DNA from: Plantago elongata
Lineage: Eukaryota > Streptophyta > Magnoliopsida > Lamiales > Plantaginaceae
Direction of reading: 5' to 3'
Assembly (NCBI GenBank): GCA_036897095.1
Contig: JAYMSP010001429.1
Coordinates: 1-32,266 of the forward strand
DNA: 32,266 nucleotides
This document shows positions 19,226-31,377 of this stretch, one piece after another. The first letter of the stretch is position 1; each line of letters starts with the position of its first letter. The position numbers and the translations under genes were made by a program. Below the pieces are notes generated by a model, which saw only the letters and a program-made list of their open reading frames with translations, was not told where the DNA came from and did not search any database.

Positions 19226-20279
19226 TGGAATACGACTGTATTGAGAGAATATGCTGAAATGGTGATGATGAAAATTAGAGTAAACTTGTCATCATATTTA
19301 TAGGTGCATACTATACAAAATCAAAAAGGAAAAAACACAAACCTTGATTCTCGCTTGTGATTACAATGATTGGAAATCAGGATTATTAGAAGCTAATTAA
19401 GCCTCCATTCACATGTTTGACATGTAGTGTGTAACTCTCGGACAAAAATTAGCATAGATACATACCATAATTGAATTGGGATAGTACTAATTGAAGGGTT
19501 GACTCAATATAGCACTTAATATAGTGTTGTGTCCGAATAAGGAAAGATTAGGAATAATTAAAAGAATGATAAATCCACAACTTTTCTTAACATAGGATTG
19601 ATTGTGGTGCTAGAATCCTCACCAATTTAATATGGGGGCGGGGGGCTAGGGCACAGAAATGCGATGGACTGGACTTTTGATTGAAACTCAAAATGGAGGG
19701 TTTGGCAGGCTCATTGTCCATATAGACAAGTTGGGCAAATCAGAAGGCATCCAAACTTAAAAACCGGTCACTTTAGTCCACAAAAGCCCAACATAAAAAT
19801 CAATAACTTGTACGTGAGAAAAAGTTGTTGAATTCTTAACAGGATAGGAGACAGGGGTTTTGCAGCACGTTTAATTAGTTCAAAAAGACACCAGACATGT
19901 GAATTCTGTAGAAAATGTGAATATCCAAATACAAGAAAGACAGCACGAGGTGCCCGGGACCAAAAGACTAATCTGCAAAAGTAAAACAACAAACAAGTGC
20001 ATCCATATCACCGTCCACATATCTATTCATGCATTTATGATATACTAGCTGTTATTGAATTATATTTCAATACGAATTGAATTTTTGTGTGATTTTTATA
20101 CATAAAAATACAGTCCGTATATGTTCCTGGAAGTTATGATTGATTCATTATTATTTATCATTTTTTACTTGAAATTGGAGACAAATATATTATTGCTTAG
20201 TGTCAACTCTATAGATAAGGCCGCCTAACCATCAACTAGCTAGCACCAACACTGACTGAGTAATAAACACCGAACTCAT
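19226..20279. other. intergenic stretch upstream of the ER-body-like gene
   Basis: No gene is seen. A G-rich stretch (gggggcggggggc) lies near 19635. The last few hundred bases are the presumed promoter of the next gene. Confidence 0.4.
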
Positions 20280-20287
20280 TATATATT
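20280..20287 (+). promoter_or_regulatory. TATA box of the ER-body-like gene
   Basis: TATATATT lies 93-100 bases upstream of the preferred ATG at 20380. Transcription starting about 30 bases downstream would leave the earlier in-frame ATG at 20326 with a leader of only some 10-15 bases, and a second ATG at 20321 is followed at once by TGA. Both points favour 20380 as the true start. Confidence 0.5.
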
Positions 20288-20379
20288 TCACTCTCATTCC
20301 CTATGCAACATTTGCACGCAATGTGATGCTACTGAACCAAACCTACTTGCACAGAGAAAGAGACCAAGATTTTGTCGAG

Positions 20380-23300
20380 ATGGAGAAAGAAGAACGACAA
20401 GTAGTAGTACTAATGGAGGAACAAGTTGATGAAGATGAGAGTCTGTTACTGAGAAAATCAAGAATTCTTACTGCAACTGATGTTGAGTTGAGTAATGGAA
20501 CAGAATCCCACAAAAGTAATGGCCATCAACTTGTCAATGGTGATAACAAGTTTCAAGATGAAGCAGAAGCCAGAACAGAGAATCTTGTTGTTTATGACAA
20601 AGATGAAGGTAATAGACTTGTTTTCTGTTTTTCAAGATTTTCTTTATTTAACTGTTACATTTAACTTTCAAGTTTTTGAACCTTTAGTAACAGTGATACA
20701 TGTTGCATAGATATTCTGTTCCTTTACCCCACTTTTTTAACACCACTAGTTGTCTGTACTCTGTAAGCAAATCAAAGTGAAACAAGGAAAAGATCCCTTT
20801 TTTCATTTCTCTTCCATTTTTCATCCTTTGTAAATCACTAGTTATTTAATCTGTAAGTTTGAGCTTTTTGATGCTGATTCAATTTTGGGATACAGGCATC
20901 ATATGGGTCTCTTTGAGGTAATATGTATTGTTTCTGTTGGGTTTTTTACTTGCACGCCTATTTCTTAATTGGATATAGATCTTCTCTTTTTTATCAAATT
21001 TTCTTGAAAAAGTAGCATAAACTTATGAGACATGAACAATGCATTTTCTTTTTTGTTTGCTTTGTAATAGATGTGAATCAGTTACAAAATGGTGGTTAGA
21101 GAGGATAACTTTGCTCTCAAGGTTCACTTATAATTTGGAAGAGTAGAAATGACAAGTATCCTTATATACTTTATATATCAGGTGTTCAGGAAACTTTTCT
21201 GTAAGTCTTAGGCTGGTGGATCTGTCTCGTTACTCGTTAGGCGACTCTTAGTCGCGTACATAACCGGATTTAAGTAAAATTGCTCGGATATTGCAACTCG
21301 TTATGTTATTCTTGGATACTTGATACTTGTAGCTGGGTAATGTTATGTTGTACTGATGTACTCTCCTCTGTGTATAGTATAATGTTGCTTGAATAATTAG
21401 TTGCTATATTGAATGCTTGTGGCTAAATTGATGTCTCATCTTTCCTTGACAAACACTTCCAAGACAATGTTTGGTAGTTAGCAATTCATTGTATGGTAGC
21501 TAGGAGTTGATGTTACGGACATTGGGCACTGTATATACGATTTAGTACCGATTGCAATGTCATGTCTCTTTTGTGAATGAAGGAATATGGAAATGTCGAA
21601 TCTGCACTTGGACTTACCAGAACGGGAGTGTTTGTGAGGATCATATTCAGAACCATAAAGAACAATTGCATAAGCTGATGATCAAAGTCAAGTCTTTAAA
21701 TTTTCAAAATAAAGGTCAGTAGATAGTACAAAGAGTTGAATTGCTAGAGACTTTCTTCCCCTTTTTCGCTGTTCAATCAAAATACTGGTGCATGCTTGAT
21801 AAACAGATGGTAGGACTTGCTTCATTTGATATGAAAATTCTGATGCATATTGAGTAAGCTCACGAACAACACTCCGTAGAACCCTTGAACTACTTCGGAC
21901 CACAGATGTTATAGACTATAGCATAATTATATACTGGTGAATTGATGTCAAAAACTCTGAATTAATTTTCTTGCCTAATTTGCAGTATTTTCTTCATTAC
22001 TCTGTAACTGCTGCATATAGTGTAAATAGATCTATATATTCTGCAGGAAATCAGATTGTAAAGGATGATAACTTGACTAGCCCAATTGTACAGCCATCTG
22101 AGATTTTGGTTCAAGAAGAGTTGGCAAATCATAAGTCTTCCCAAGAGATAGAGAATGTGGAAGCTGACTGGAATTATAAGTCTTTTGAAGAGAAAGAGAG
22201 TGTGGATGTTAATTTGGTAAAAGGAGATGAGGTAGAAGTTACGGAAGTTGATGTGGAGAAGGTACTACAGAAGCAGAATACGCATGATTTGTTCTGTCCT
22301 AATTGCAATTCTTGCATCACAAGAAGGGTCATTCTTCGTAAAAGAAAACGCAGAACACGGACTACTGAAGAAGAAGTTAAGAAAAACAAGACAGATGCTG
22401 CAATAGATCCCAACTTAGTTACTGAAGCGGTTCAAGGCTCTACAAATCAAGTTGATGGAGTAGGTTTAGACGGTGATGAGTTACCAACATTGCATGACGA
22501 AGTAGCTGACAAAGAGCCCGATATATTCAGATGCTTATCATGCTTCAGTTTTTTCATTCCAAATGGTAAGTACTTCAAGAGACTCAGACTATGATATTTC
22601 AATTTGGATAATCATTTTAGATTCCTTTTGTTGTATGTAGTATAACCAAAACATACTTTTCTTCCTTTTTTCCTCTCATTTTCAGGAAATGGGTTTAAAT
22701 TATTCCGGGTATTTGGAGACAAAAGCTTGAATGATAATGTTGGTGCACAAGTAACAAGTAGTACTAAAAAGAACTGGTTTACTTCCATGTTTGCATTTAA
22801 CAAGCAGGAAGCATCAGTTGGTGAAGGTAATGTTTCTCGGTTCCCGATCTTATTCCATCTCAACTATATAGTCGTATGTTTATGGAACTTACTGCTTCTG
22901 TCACATGCAGGTAGTAATTTAGATGCAGATGCAGGTGGAAATGATGCTCGAATTCCATTGTTATCTGAATTAGGTGATCAAAGGAATCAACTGTCATCCG
23001 GGCAAAAGGCGCAAGTACTGGCTCAGAGTAATTTGAAGACAGATGCACAAGGAAGAGTTGTTAGAACCTCATTGTCATCTGAATTAGATGATCAAAGAGA
23101 TCGGATGCTGTCAGGACAAAAGGCGCAAGTACTGGCTCACAGTAATTTACAGACAGATGCAGGTCAAAGTGATGTCAAAATTCGATTGTTAACAGAATTA
23201 GATTATCAAAGTGGTCAACCTTCGTCAGGACAAACAGCACAACTACCGGTCAGTCGTTTACAGACAGATGCAGGTCAAAGTGATGTCACATTACCATTGT

Positions 23301-25643
23301 TAACAGAATTAGATTATCAAAGTGATCGACCGTCGTCAGGACAAACGGCACAAGTACTGGTTCACTGTAGTCTACAGGCCAATGCGCATAGAACTGATGT
23401 TAAAGTTCCAAAGTCATCTGAATTAGGTGATCAAAATGGTCTACTATCATCAGGACAAAATGCCCAATTACAGACTCACACTTCTGAAGTTGTAGGGACT
23501 TCTCATAACAACTTGGTTGAAAGTAGAGGCGAGATCTTATCATTTCCGAGGCTGGAACCTGCGTTAAATGGAAATGTGATTATCGGATCAGGAGACAAGG
23601 CTGATGAAGCAACAAAAGAGAAGATAGGTACAGTTACTTCATTCAACTTTTCTCCTAAAAGTTTTTGGAGATCTCTATGCATGTTACATCAGATAGATAG
23701 TTGAATTTACGCATTATGACCCTTTGGTGCACCAGATGCTAAAATGGAACATGTAGGTGCACATACCAGAGAGCAGTTGAAGGACTCAAAATATAGCAGT
23801 AATGTCCAAGTGAGCCAGGGGATTGAGAATTCCTCATTGCCTCCTAAATGGATACAATTTTCTAGTGGTGAATCTGCCGAGGATTCAGTCTCGATTTCAC
23901 AAGGTGGATTGAATTTGCTGATATCCACAAATCAAGGAACTGTGAATCCTCCAAAGTCAGATGAACATGATGTATCGAATCAGACATTACAATTAAGTGG
24001 TAAAGCTTTTACCGATTTCCTAATCTCTTATGAGCTTGGCATTAATCACAAGTTCAACTCAAACTTCTAATATATATCTTCAATCAATCATCTGATAAAA
24101 TGGTAGAACAAAGCATACTTTACATGTGTGTTGTGTTCTTTGGCGTAAAGATATCAGTTATATGTTTATTGAAGATGCTTAAACGGAATGTTTCCGCAGA
24201 TAAGGAGCTTCTGCCAATATCTACTTTACCACATAAAGCACCAGATATGGTCGGAGCATCAAGCAATTCAGTAGGTGTTCCTAACACATTAACAGAGCAC
24301 CGAGTTGGATCATGGATTCTAACTCAATCTGCTTTCAACAATACTAATGGGACTCTCAGTATCAAGGAAACTGGTACTTAATTATACTTTTCTCACTACA
24401 TTTGCTTCAACTTATAAAACTAAATTGCAATAGGTGATTGAGGATGAGTAAATCATAGATCCATATTTGAATAACTTAGAAAACATCATTAGGCATTCAA
24501 TGAGTTCCGATGCAGAAAAATCTGCTCTAAGACATCTAAAATCTTTGTATTAAGCCTCTTTTCTATAAATAAATTCTATTTCCCATGTCTATATGTCTCA
24601 AGTCTCATGAAACATGATGCAGGCAAAGATACAGTCATAACTATAAATGCTCGTCCAGCTGAGTCTTCTCAAACACAAGAAGGTATAAATACAGCAACAG
24701 AACCAGAGAGGGAACTGCTATCTGCTGGAACTCCTATAGTTATAAGCGGTGATCATAGAACTGATAGAAAAGAGTTTCAAATTGAAGTGATTAAAAGCGT
24801 GGTATACGGTGGACTTGCTGAATCAATTGCTAGTCTAAGCATTGTATCATCTGCGGCTGGTGGTGGTGCTGCGACATGTAAGTTAGTTATATAGCAACGG
24901 AATGTCATATGATATTGTCATCTTAACCCTCTTCACATGTTGTGCACAGTGAACATTTTGGCTCTTGCAACGGCCAATCTCATTGGGGGACTTTTTATCA
25001 TTTTCCACAATGTAAGTAACAATTCCATATAGGCAAAGTAATTGTACTAATCCTCTGCTACTATTGCACACTAATTTGTATTATGTGTTTCACTCGAACT
25101 TGTAGAAAGGTGCAAAACAAAATCATTCATAGTGATTCCTCTAATGTACTTGCCTATACCATTTGACAGCTTTGGGAACTACGGAATGATCAAATAGAGG
25201 AGCAATGCAATCAAGTTTCTGAGCAAGTACTCACACCAAGAGATCGCTACAGAGAAGTACTAGGACGGAGAGCAAATTTCATAATACATGCACTAGTTGC
25301 AATACTATCATACTTGATATCCGGCCTACTTCCTCCGGTTGTGTATGGATTCTCATTCAGTAAGAGCAATGACAAGGAGCTGAAGCTCTTGATGGTGGCA
25401 GCAATTTCTCTTACGTGCATCGTAATGCTGGCAACCGGAAGGGCATACGTGCAGACACCTCATAAGCGTTACTTGAAGACAATACTAACCTTTGTTATAC
25501 TTGGATTTACGGGCTCAGGTGTTTCATATGCAGGTGGTGTGTTTGTCAAAAGACTCCTGGAGAAGCTTCATGTTTTCCAGCCAAGCTCGGTTCCGCATCT
25601 GTCCCAGATGCAACTGCTAGACAATAGATGGGCATCGTATTGA
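20380..25643 (+). CDS. membrane protein of ER body-like (VIT1-like), nine exons
   Basis: Inferred exons: 20380-20608, 22047-22565, 22686-22826, 22911-23627, 23736-23999, 24200-24373, 24623-24877, 24950-25011 and 25170-25643. All introns are GT-AG and the spliced frame stays open for 944 residues (962 if ATG 20326 is used). Residues about 160-166 hold CPNCNSC and 239-242 CLSC followed by FSFFIPxGNGFKLF, a conserved cysteine-pair region of this family that may bind metal. Residues 299-487 are five tandem 38-residue repeats. Residues about 732-935 form a VIT/CCC1-like domain with about five membrane spans (SVVYGGLAESIASLSIVSSA, NILALATANLIGGLFIIFHN, then three more). Arabidopsis MEB1 and MEB2 have this C-terminal domain, sit in ER-body membranes and can move iron or manganese in yeast; that is family knowledge. 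The acidic, low-complexity middle is poorly conserved in general. Introns 1-7 are all phase 1. Convergent with the DCD gene. Confidence 0.88.
22916..23482 (+). repeat. five tandem 114-bp repeats in exon 4
   Basis: Units start at 22916, 23030, 23144, 23255 and 23369; four are 38 codons and the third is 37. The consensus is a NLQTDAGxxDV start, a LLSELxDQ core and a SSGQxAQVLxHS end. Units 3 and 4 are the most alike (TDAGQSDV, LLTELDYQS, SSGQTAQ), suggesting the latest duplication. All keep frame. The repeats are hydrophilic and probably disordered. Confidence 0.92.
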
Positions 25644-25724
25644 GTAACAAGGATGAATGTGAAATACCAACATTGTTTTGCTTCTGTTATATAGCAAGAA
25701 TCCTGGCTAGGAAGATTTCTAGAA

Positions 25725-26165
25725 AGGTACTATAAAATTGTTGACTTACCTGGTTTGGTACCCTAAGTTGACTTGACGCCATAGATTTATGTACGTTGAT
25801 AACTTTTTGTCTGGATACGGTATCATATGACAAATGGCAACTTGAATAAAATTAATTTTTGAAAAACATAAATTGTGGTTCATACTAATTTTATCAATCT
25901 TATGTCGTTCTTCAATCGGATACTGTTCACTTCTGAGATTAGCTACGTTATGTTAATTAAAAACAAAATCGGATACTGTTCACAATCAGTTTTTGCGAAA
26001 AATTGGCCAGTTCTGAACAGTTAAGGAAAATTGGAACTGTTGGGAGTTTAACAGAGTATATCATATTTACATTTAAGTCCGACATTTTATTAAGCGTTTA
26101 ATTTAGCCACAACATGTATGAGTACCTAAATTGGACAAAATATATTCAAAGATACCAAAATCGAT
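25725..26165. mobile_element. possible decayed relative of the nested TIR element
   Basis: The left side reads gaaaggtactataa, then tttggtaccctaagttgact. The right side, read on the other strand, gives CGATTTTGGTATCTTTGAA, then TTGTCCAATTTAGGTAC. These match each other loosely and also match the TIR of the element at 6590-7420. It lies between the 3' ends of the two convergent genes and could supply part of either 3' UTR. Similarity is moderate and was judged by eye. Confidence 0.35.
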
Positions 26166-26461
26166 CACCATCTAGGTAGCTAAGGTAGTTTCTGCAAGAA
26201 TTTTCCAATTTTAAAATGAGATGGATCAGTAATACCTTGAGTAACAGCTTGCTTGTTTTTAAAGTCTTCCTTAACCATTCAATCTGCATGGCATGGTTTT
26301 GAACAAATTTGCACATATTACTCACAGTTCCAAAACGCACTCTGGCCAACAGGAACTGTCTCGACAAAGAGCTTAGCAAAACATGTTCGGCAAGTACCTC
26401 CAAACACTATACACTGTATTACTGTATCATCTAGGGACCTCTACTCTTAACACTGAACACA

Positions 26462-29402
26462 TTAATGGAAGCCATAATACGCTTGCTGTTGTGTCGCATT
26501 GGGAACAGCGAAGACGGAGGGAGCCACTCCAAGTGAAGATTCATACTGCACCATCCCATATGCTACTCCAGATTCCTGCATTGGCATTGTATAATACGCC
26601 TGATGTGTACCATAAGTACCTGTTTGAGTTTGATAATCACCACTTGACCAGATCTGAGCAGTTGAGTTCACCTGGTTTGGGTCATAAAACTCCTGACCAG
26701 TGACTCCTTGCCAGTAAGCTGCTGATGGGTGTGCAGATTCAAGCATACCTGCACCAACTTGAGTCTGAGAACCATAATACTGCATGTTATGAGTAGCTGA
26801 GCTTACCCGATATGGCTGTTGAGTTTGGTAACAGGGTACTACAGTTGAATGTGCAGCTACTTGTGATGAAGATGATGGATGAGCAAATCCATGTGAAACA
26901 GAACCTATTTGCCCATAGGCAGCTGAACTTGACAGATATAGGCTTTGGGTCTCCTCATTAGCAGGGCCTGTTGGTGCTGGTTGGTGGGTGAATACATGTG
27001 AACTCGCATTGTTCTGCGACGGTGCATTATCATGTGTTGACATGGATGCATGATTTGAAGAAAGCGTCGCGTCACTATGATATACATGTGAACTCGTGTC
27101 GCTTTGCCATGGTGCATTAGAATGACTTGACAAGCATGGTTGGGAATTCTCGCCATTCTGCAGTGGTACACTAGAATGAGTTGACATGGATGCAGGGGTT
27201 CCGTTATTAAGAAATGCAGGTGTGCCACCAGATCGCATCATATTGTCATGCAAGACCCTAATAAGCTCGGAAACATTGCTATTAACCGCCAGTTGATGTG
27301 AACTCGTGGCATTTTCAGAACCTGGATTTTGCAATCCAGTAAGTATAGGTCCACCAACTGCCACATTACCACTGTCATGCTGAGCAGTTACTGACTGAAA
27401 ACCATTTTGCCTACCAAAATTATCCGGTACAGAAACATATGAATGTCTACTGTCCTCAGAGGCCACAGCAGCCCAGTATGCAGCACTTCCTGAATGTAGT
27501 ACACCTCTACCCTCAATTTCATTGTGCCTTGATTAAAGAACAGAAACAGCAATATCAATCACTTTGAGTAACATAATAAAATAGGAAAAAAATAACAATA
27601 GCCATAAATTGATCAAACCAAGTATAATTGTATCACTCACTTTGAGCATCATTATCAATCACTGAAACTCATAAAATAATCTCCACCAAAAATACCAAAT
27701 TGATCTAGTTCATCTGCAATTCTGCACGGAGCAGTATTATAATCAAACTACAAAGATACCATAATTGACTATAAGTCACTGAATTGTCTAATACTAACTC
27801 TACTACAATAAAATTGTGATTAGGTTTGAATAATTTACACTTATTATATGACTCGTGTAAAGATAAAAAAAAAAAAAAAAAAAAAAACTCCCAATTCAGT
27901 TACTTGAGTCTAAAAAACACTACCCACATACAGAAAACAAAACGTGCAGACAGTTGTGCGCAGACGGAAAGTAACAATATACTTATCTTGAGATGGCGTG
28001 TGAAGAATAAGAAACAAAAGGGCCCACATACAAGTCATTACTGAGGGACAGTAAGCAAATTACCTGCTGTGTCTTTGCTGGTGATCACGCTCAGGAAAAT
28101 ATGTTTCGCCATGACCTTGCTGAACATATCGGCCATCAATAACTGATGAGGGTGCAACAGGGGGTTGCACAAACAGTGGACGAAACATTCCCACCAGGTT
28201 ATTTACCTAAAACATCAAAATTAACAAAACAAACAATTTAGCTCAAATATCACATTACCAAGAATAAATAAAAAGTAGAGACAGCCAATATCTTGCCTGT
28301 TCATCGCTCAATTCTGTCCTGAATTTAGTACCTCCATTATAGTTATCTTTTATAGCATGCTTAAAGACATTCTCGGGCAGAGGTAAGCACTCCTTGAAAA
28401 TGCCAAATTTAACCTACATGGTGTACCAATCATCCGTTTATAACTATATGTGCAACCAAAATAACTAAATAAAGTAAAAACAAAAAAAATAAAAAGCGCT
28501 TCATACATATACATATTTTAAATTGTTGAAGCTTTATAATCAATTTATTCCCATGTGGAAGTTGATCTTCGGATGGATTTGGAATTCAAAAGTTGTTACT
28601 AGTCTATAAGATATTTGAACCTTCGGAATGATCCAATGAGGTAGCCTATGGGACAAAATGATCAATATAAAGCAGTTACTATGATATTGTGTGACTACAA
28701 ATTCAAAGATCACTCAAGTTTCAACAGAAAAATTCAGCAAACACCACGCGACATGGACCACCAAGCAAGATACATCATGCAACAAAAATGGTCATAGTGG
28801 GACCATATAAATGACCCAACAATTCAATCCAATGTAAATTCAAAGAATCAAGACTATCAACTCATTGGAAATTATCCACATCTGTGAGATGGATAATTTC
28901 TAATATGCCATGCAAACCAATGCCATTGTCTGAATGCATACTCTACCTACCCACAATATTTCCTGTAGATCTAACATCATGCTTCCGAAGACCATAAAAA
29001 CAAAATTTGGACAACCATTGGTCTGACATTTCTTGATCACATTGGCTGGATGATACGGAAACATATTGTCAGTATAATCGACGTTATAAAAGAGCCAGTT
29101 AAAGTTCTGCTTAATGTAAGGTCATAACCAACAGTGATTTTCCCAAGAATTACCTGGGCAGGGTATCTACCTCCAAAAGCAGACGGCTCAAGTCCCATCT
29201 CTCCATGAGATAATGCAGTATAAACACCGTACAACAGTTTTAAATCAAAGTCGTACAGAAATAGTTTCATCTGTGGTTGGATTTTCTTAACAGCAGCCAG
29301 CCGACCTCCCGGTAAGCCAAATACTCTGAATCTGTAGCAATCAGCTTTTGTTGTCCCATTGCACATGAAAATATACCCAGAAAATTTATCAGCAGAAGCC
29401 AT
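26462..29402 (-). CDS. DCD-domain protein with Ser/Gln/His/Tyr-rich tail
   Basis: Four coding exons are inferred: 29402-29154, 28413-28297, 28206-28064 and 27527-26462, giving 524 residues. The ATG at 29402 is the first after an in-frame TAG. Residues about 7-122 form a DCD (Development and Cell Death) domain, with SGYIFMCNGTTKADCYRFRV, then KLFLYDFDLKLLYGVY, FGGRYPAQVKFGIFKECLPL and AIKDNYNGGTKFRTEL. Plant DCD proteins such as the N-rich NRP group act in ER and osmotic stress and cell-death signalling; this is family knowledge. The 355-residue last exon is low complexity (Ser, Gln, Asn, His, Tyr) with an imperfect internal repeat (ASMSTHxxxPxQN, SSHVxxH) and looks prion-like. Introns are phase 0, 0 and 2; intron 2 appears to use a GC donor (CAG/GCAAGA). 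The N-terminal DCD position differs from NRPs, where it is C-terminal. Convergent with the ER-body-like gene. Confidence 0.88.
27867..27889. repeat. poly-A tract in DCD gene intron 3
   Basis: A run of more than 20 A on the plus strand (poly-T in the transcript) lies inside the third intron. It may be the tail of a retroposed fragment or a simple slippage tract; no adjacent source gene is seen. Confidence 0.6.
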
Positions 29403-30435
29403 CTTCTCTGACAGGGTTTCCTTTCTCTTTTGTAGCCGATTCTGATACTTCTAGCCTCCACCTTCTTATCTCATCCCTGAGCATATAATTATAGACAGAA
29501 ATTTCAGAAAGCTAGATACCAATATTAAAACATTGTCAACAAAGTGTTTCAACAATGCTAAAATAAGAAACGAACTAAAGCAGCAAAAACATTTTAAAAT
29601 GTCTCCCGCATTAGCAGAAAATGCAACTAGTGTAGGCGATAAAAAATGTGAGTGCTTCTAGTTCAGATCCTAACGTGTTACTCTCATAACCAAACATCTT
29701 ACAATCACCTTATTTATACTAATAGTGTAATGTGGCTTTTTCCACTTTTACTATTATTTAGAAGAAACTAATACCGAAATACGTAAACATCACTTGTTCA
29801 TCAATTAATCCAGGGAAACAGATTCACATACGGTTATTATCTCGTGATGACAAACTGAATCATCCCAAACAGCCCTAAATATTTCTACTTCAGTTATTCG
29901 ACCAGCTTTCACCATTTTTGGATAATTATCCATCAAGCTGCAAGAAACCTATTATAAAATCATTTGTATCCTCAATTAAATTCAAACCGCTCCACCCTTC
30001 TACAAGCCAAACCATTCAAGTCTTACTAAGTTTACTCTCAAATTTTGACAAAGTAATTGTAACTCAACATAAGCAACAACATCCAAAATGCAATAAAAAC
30101 CGCACAACACAAACATCCTATCACAAGAGGTAAAACTACGAGAAGCAGAAACAAACCCTAATCGCGAATAGAATGATTGGTATGTACAACAAGAACAGTT
30201 ACAGAAACAAGAAATGAATTGTTGAGTAGAAATTGATAAGCATGACGAGTGAAGAGAATAAATTGAAAGTAGGGAGAATTGTTGTGAGGATTACAGGCAC
30301 GTGCTGGACGAGAAGGCGAGTGTGGTATTTGCAGTGGGTGATGCTGCAGCACAAGGTGATGGATGTGAATGGCGCAATGGAAAGTGTAAAGCCGAAATGC
30401 CCAGATTATGCCCACATACAACTGGTATGGTACAG
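29403..30435 (-). promoter_or_regulatory. 5' leader and promoter region of the DCD gene
   Basis: In the transcript direction a pyrimidine-poor but plausible acceptor ATGCTCAG/GGATGAG lies near 29476, suggesting an intron in the 5' UTR. A TATATAA box reads on the minus strand at about 30464-30470, which would place transcription start near 30435. A G-box core CACGTG sits at 30298-30303, within the presumed first leader exon. No transcript evidence is available, so the leader intron is inference. Confidence 0.4.
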
Positions 30436-30479
30436 TACAACTACAAAATGTAAAAGGGAAATTATATAAAACCCAACGT

Positions 30480-30799
30480 ATATGTGTAGACCACTTTACC
30501 CAACATTCTCCTATAAATAAGTCTACTTAAGTATGCCTTTCCTTCTGTAGAGTAACATAAATTTTATGGTATGATATCTTTTGGGGAAATTAAAAATAAA
30601 TTTGTGGACTCTAACCCAAAACGAACGATATCATATTGAGTGATGTGACTGTCATGCGTAACCTTGTCGGCTCAACGGATTGGATCTCGGCCCATTAACG
30701 ACCGAGTCTATACATAATTGTCCGACTAAGTAGTAGCAATATGTGATATGATTTTTTATTTTTGGTGGGGGGCTGTATGTAATTATCAAGAATATTATC
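30480..30799. other. intergenic stretch, no gene seen
   Basis: Upstream side of the DCD gene. No open frame or repeat stands out beyond a ggtggggggc stretch near 30762. Confidence 0.4.
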
Positions 30800-30930
30800 A
30801 ATCAATATGTAATATTGTAAGAACATCAATCAATACTATTAAGCCCCTCATTTCCTTCCAAGACCTTTTAATATTATAATACTATGTCCAAGTTAGTTTA
30901 ATATCATAAATTCTTGGTTTTAAATATACC
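30800..30930. repeat. direct repeat, copy A
   Basis: About 130 bases share around 90% identity with 31249-31377: gtaagaacatcaatcaatac, ttaagcccctcatttccttc, then tccaagttagttt and ttcttggtttta. Both copies have the same orientation and start points lie about 449 bases apart. It could be a segmental tandem duplication or the ends of a short element. Confidence 0.75.
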
Positions 30931-31248
30931 TTCTGAAATACACCTAAATGATTTTTGAGTAAGTGTTTTTCATTGGATAAATAAGGTAACTTTTACTTCT
31001 TTATGTATATACAAGCATATTTGTATTGCAATGCATCAAAGTTTGAAATAGGTTTCAAAAAATTTAGCACGTACTCATACGTACAAACGCATACTTTTTC
31101 GGGAATCCATTGAAAATGAACTACAAAGTTAAGTGTACTTGCACTAAAACAATTTTAAGATGGTTGACCAGCCGAGAGGTCAACATATACATGAAAGAGT
31201 GAGGGCATAGTGTGCGGGAAAGAACACATGTTGATATAAGGGGCTAGC

Positions 31249-31377
31249 AATCAATATGCATTGTAAGAACATCAATCAATACTATTAAGCCCCTCATTTC
31301 CTTCCAAGACTTTTTAATATTATAATACGATGTCCAAGTTAGTTTGATATCCTAAATTCTTGGTTTTACGATATACC
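31249..31377. repeat. direct repeat, copy B
   Basis: Second copy of the repeat at 30800-30930. Differences include a shortened tatgtaatattg (tatgcattg here), a c-to-t change in ccaagaccttt, and one base in ataatacgatg. Confidence 0.75.

Noticed and set aside
21688-21903. A 71-residue minus-strand open frame in intron 1 of the ER-body-like gene
   Set aside because: No recognisable domain and no promoter or splice context; it sits in a 1.4-kb intron of a well-supported gene on the other strand.
26905-27228. A 107-residue minus-strand frame rich in His and Met
   Set aside because: It is a shifted-frame shadow of the low-complexity last exon of the DCD gene.
30158-30469. Opposing open frames upstream of the DCD gene (87 and 78 residues)
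   Set aside because: They lie in the presumed leader and promoter of the DCD gene and show no domain; coding use is not supported.
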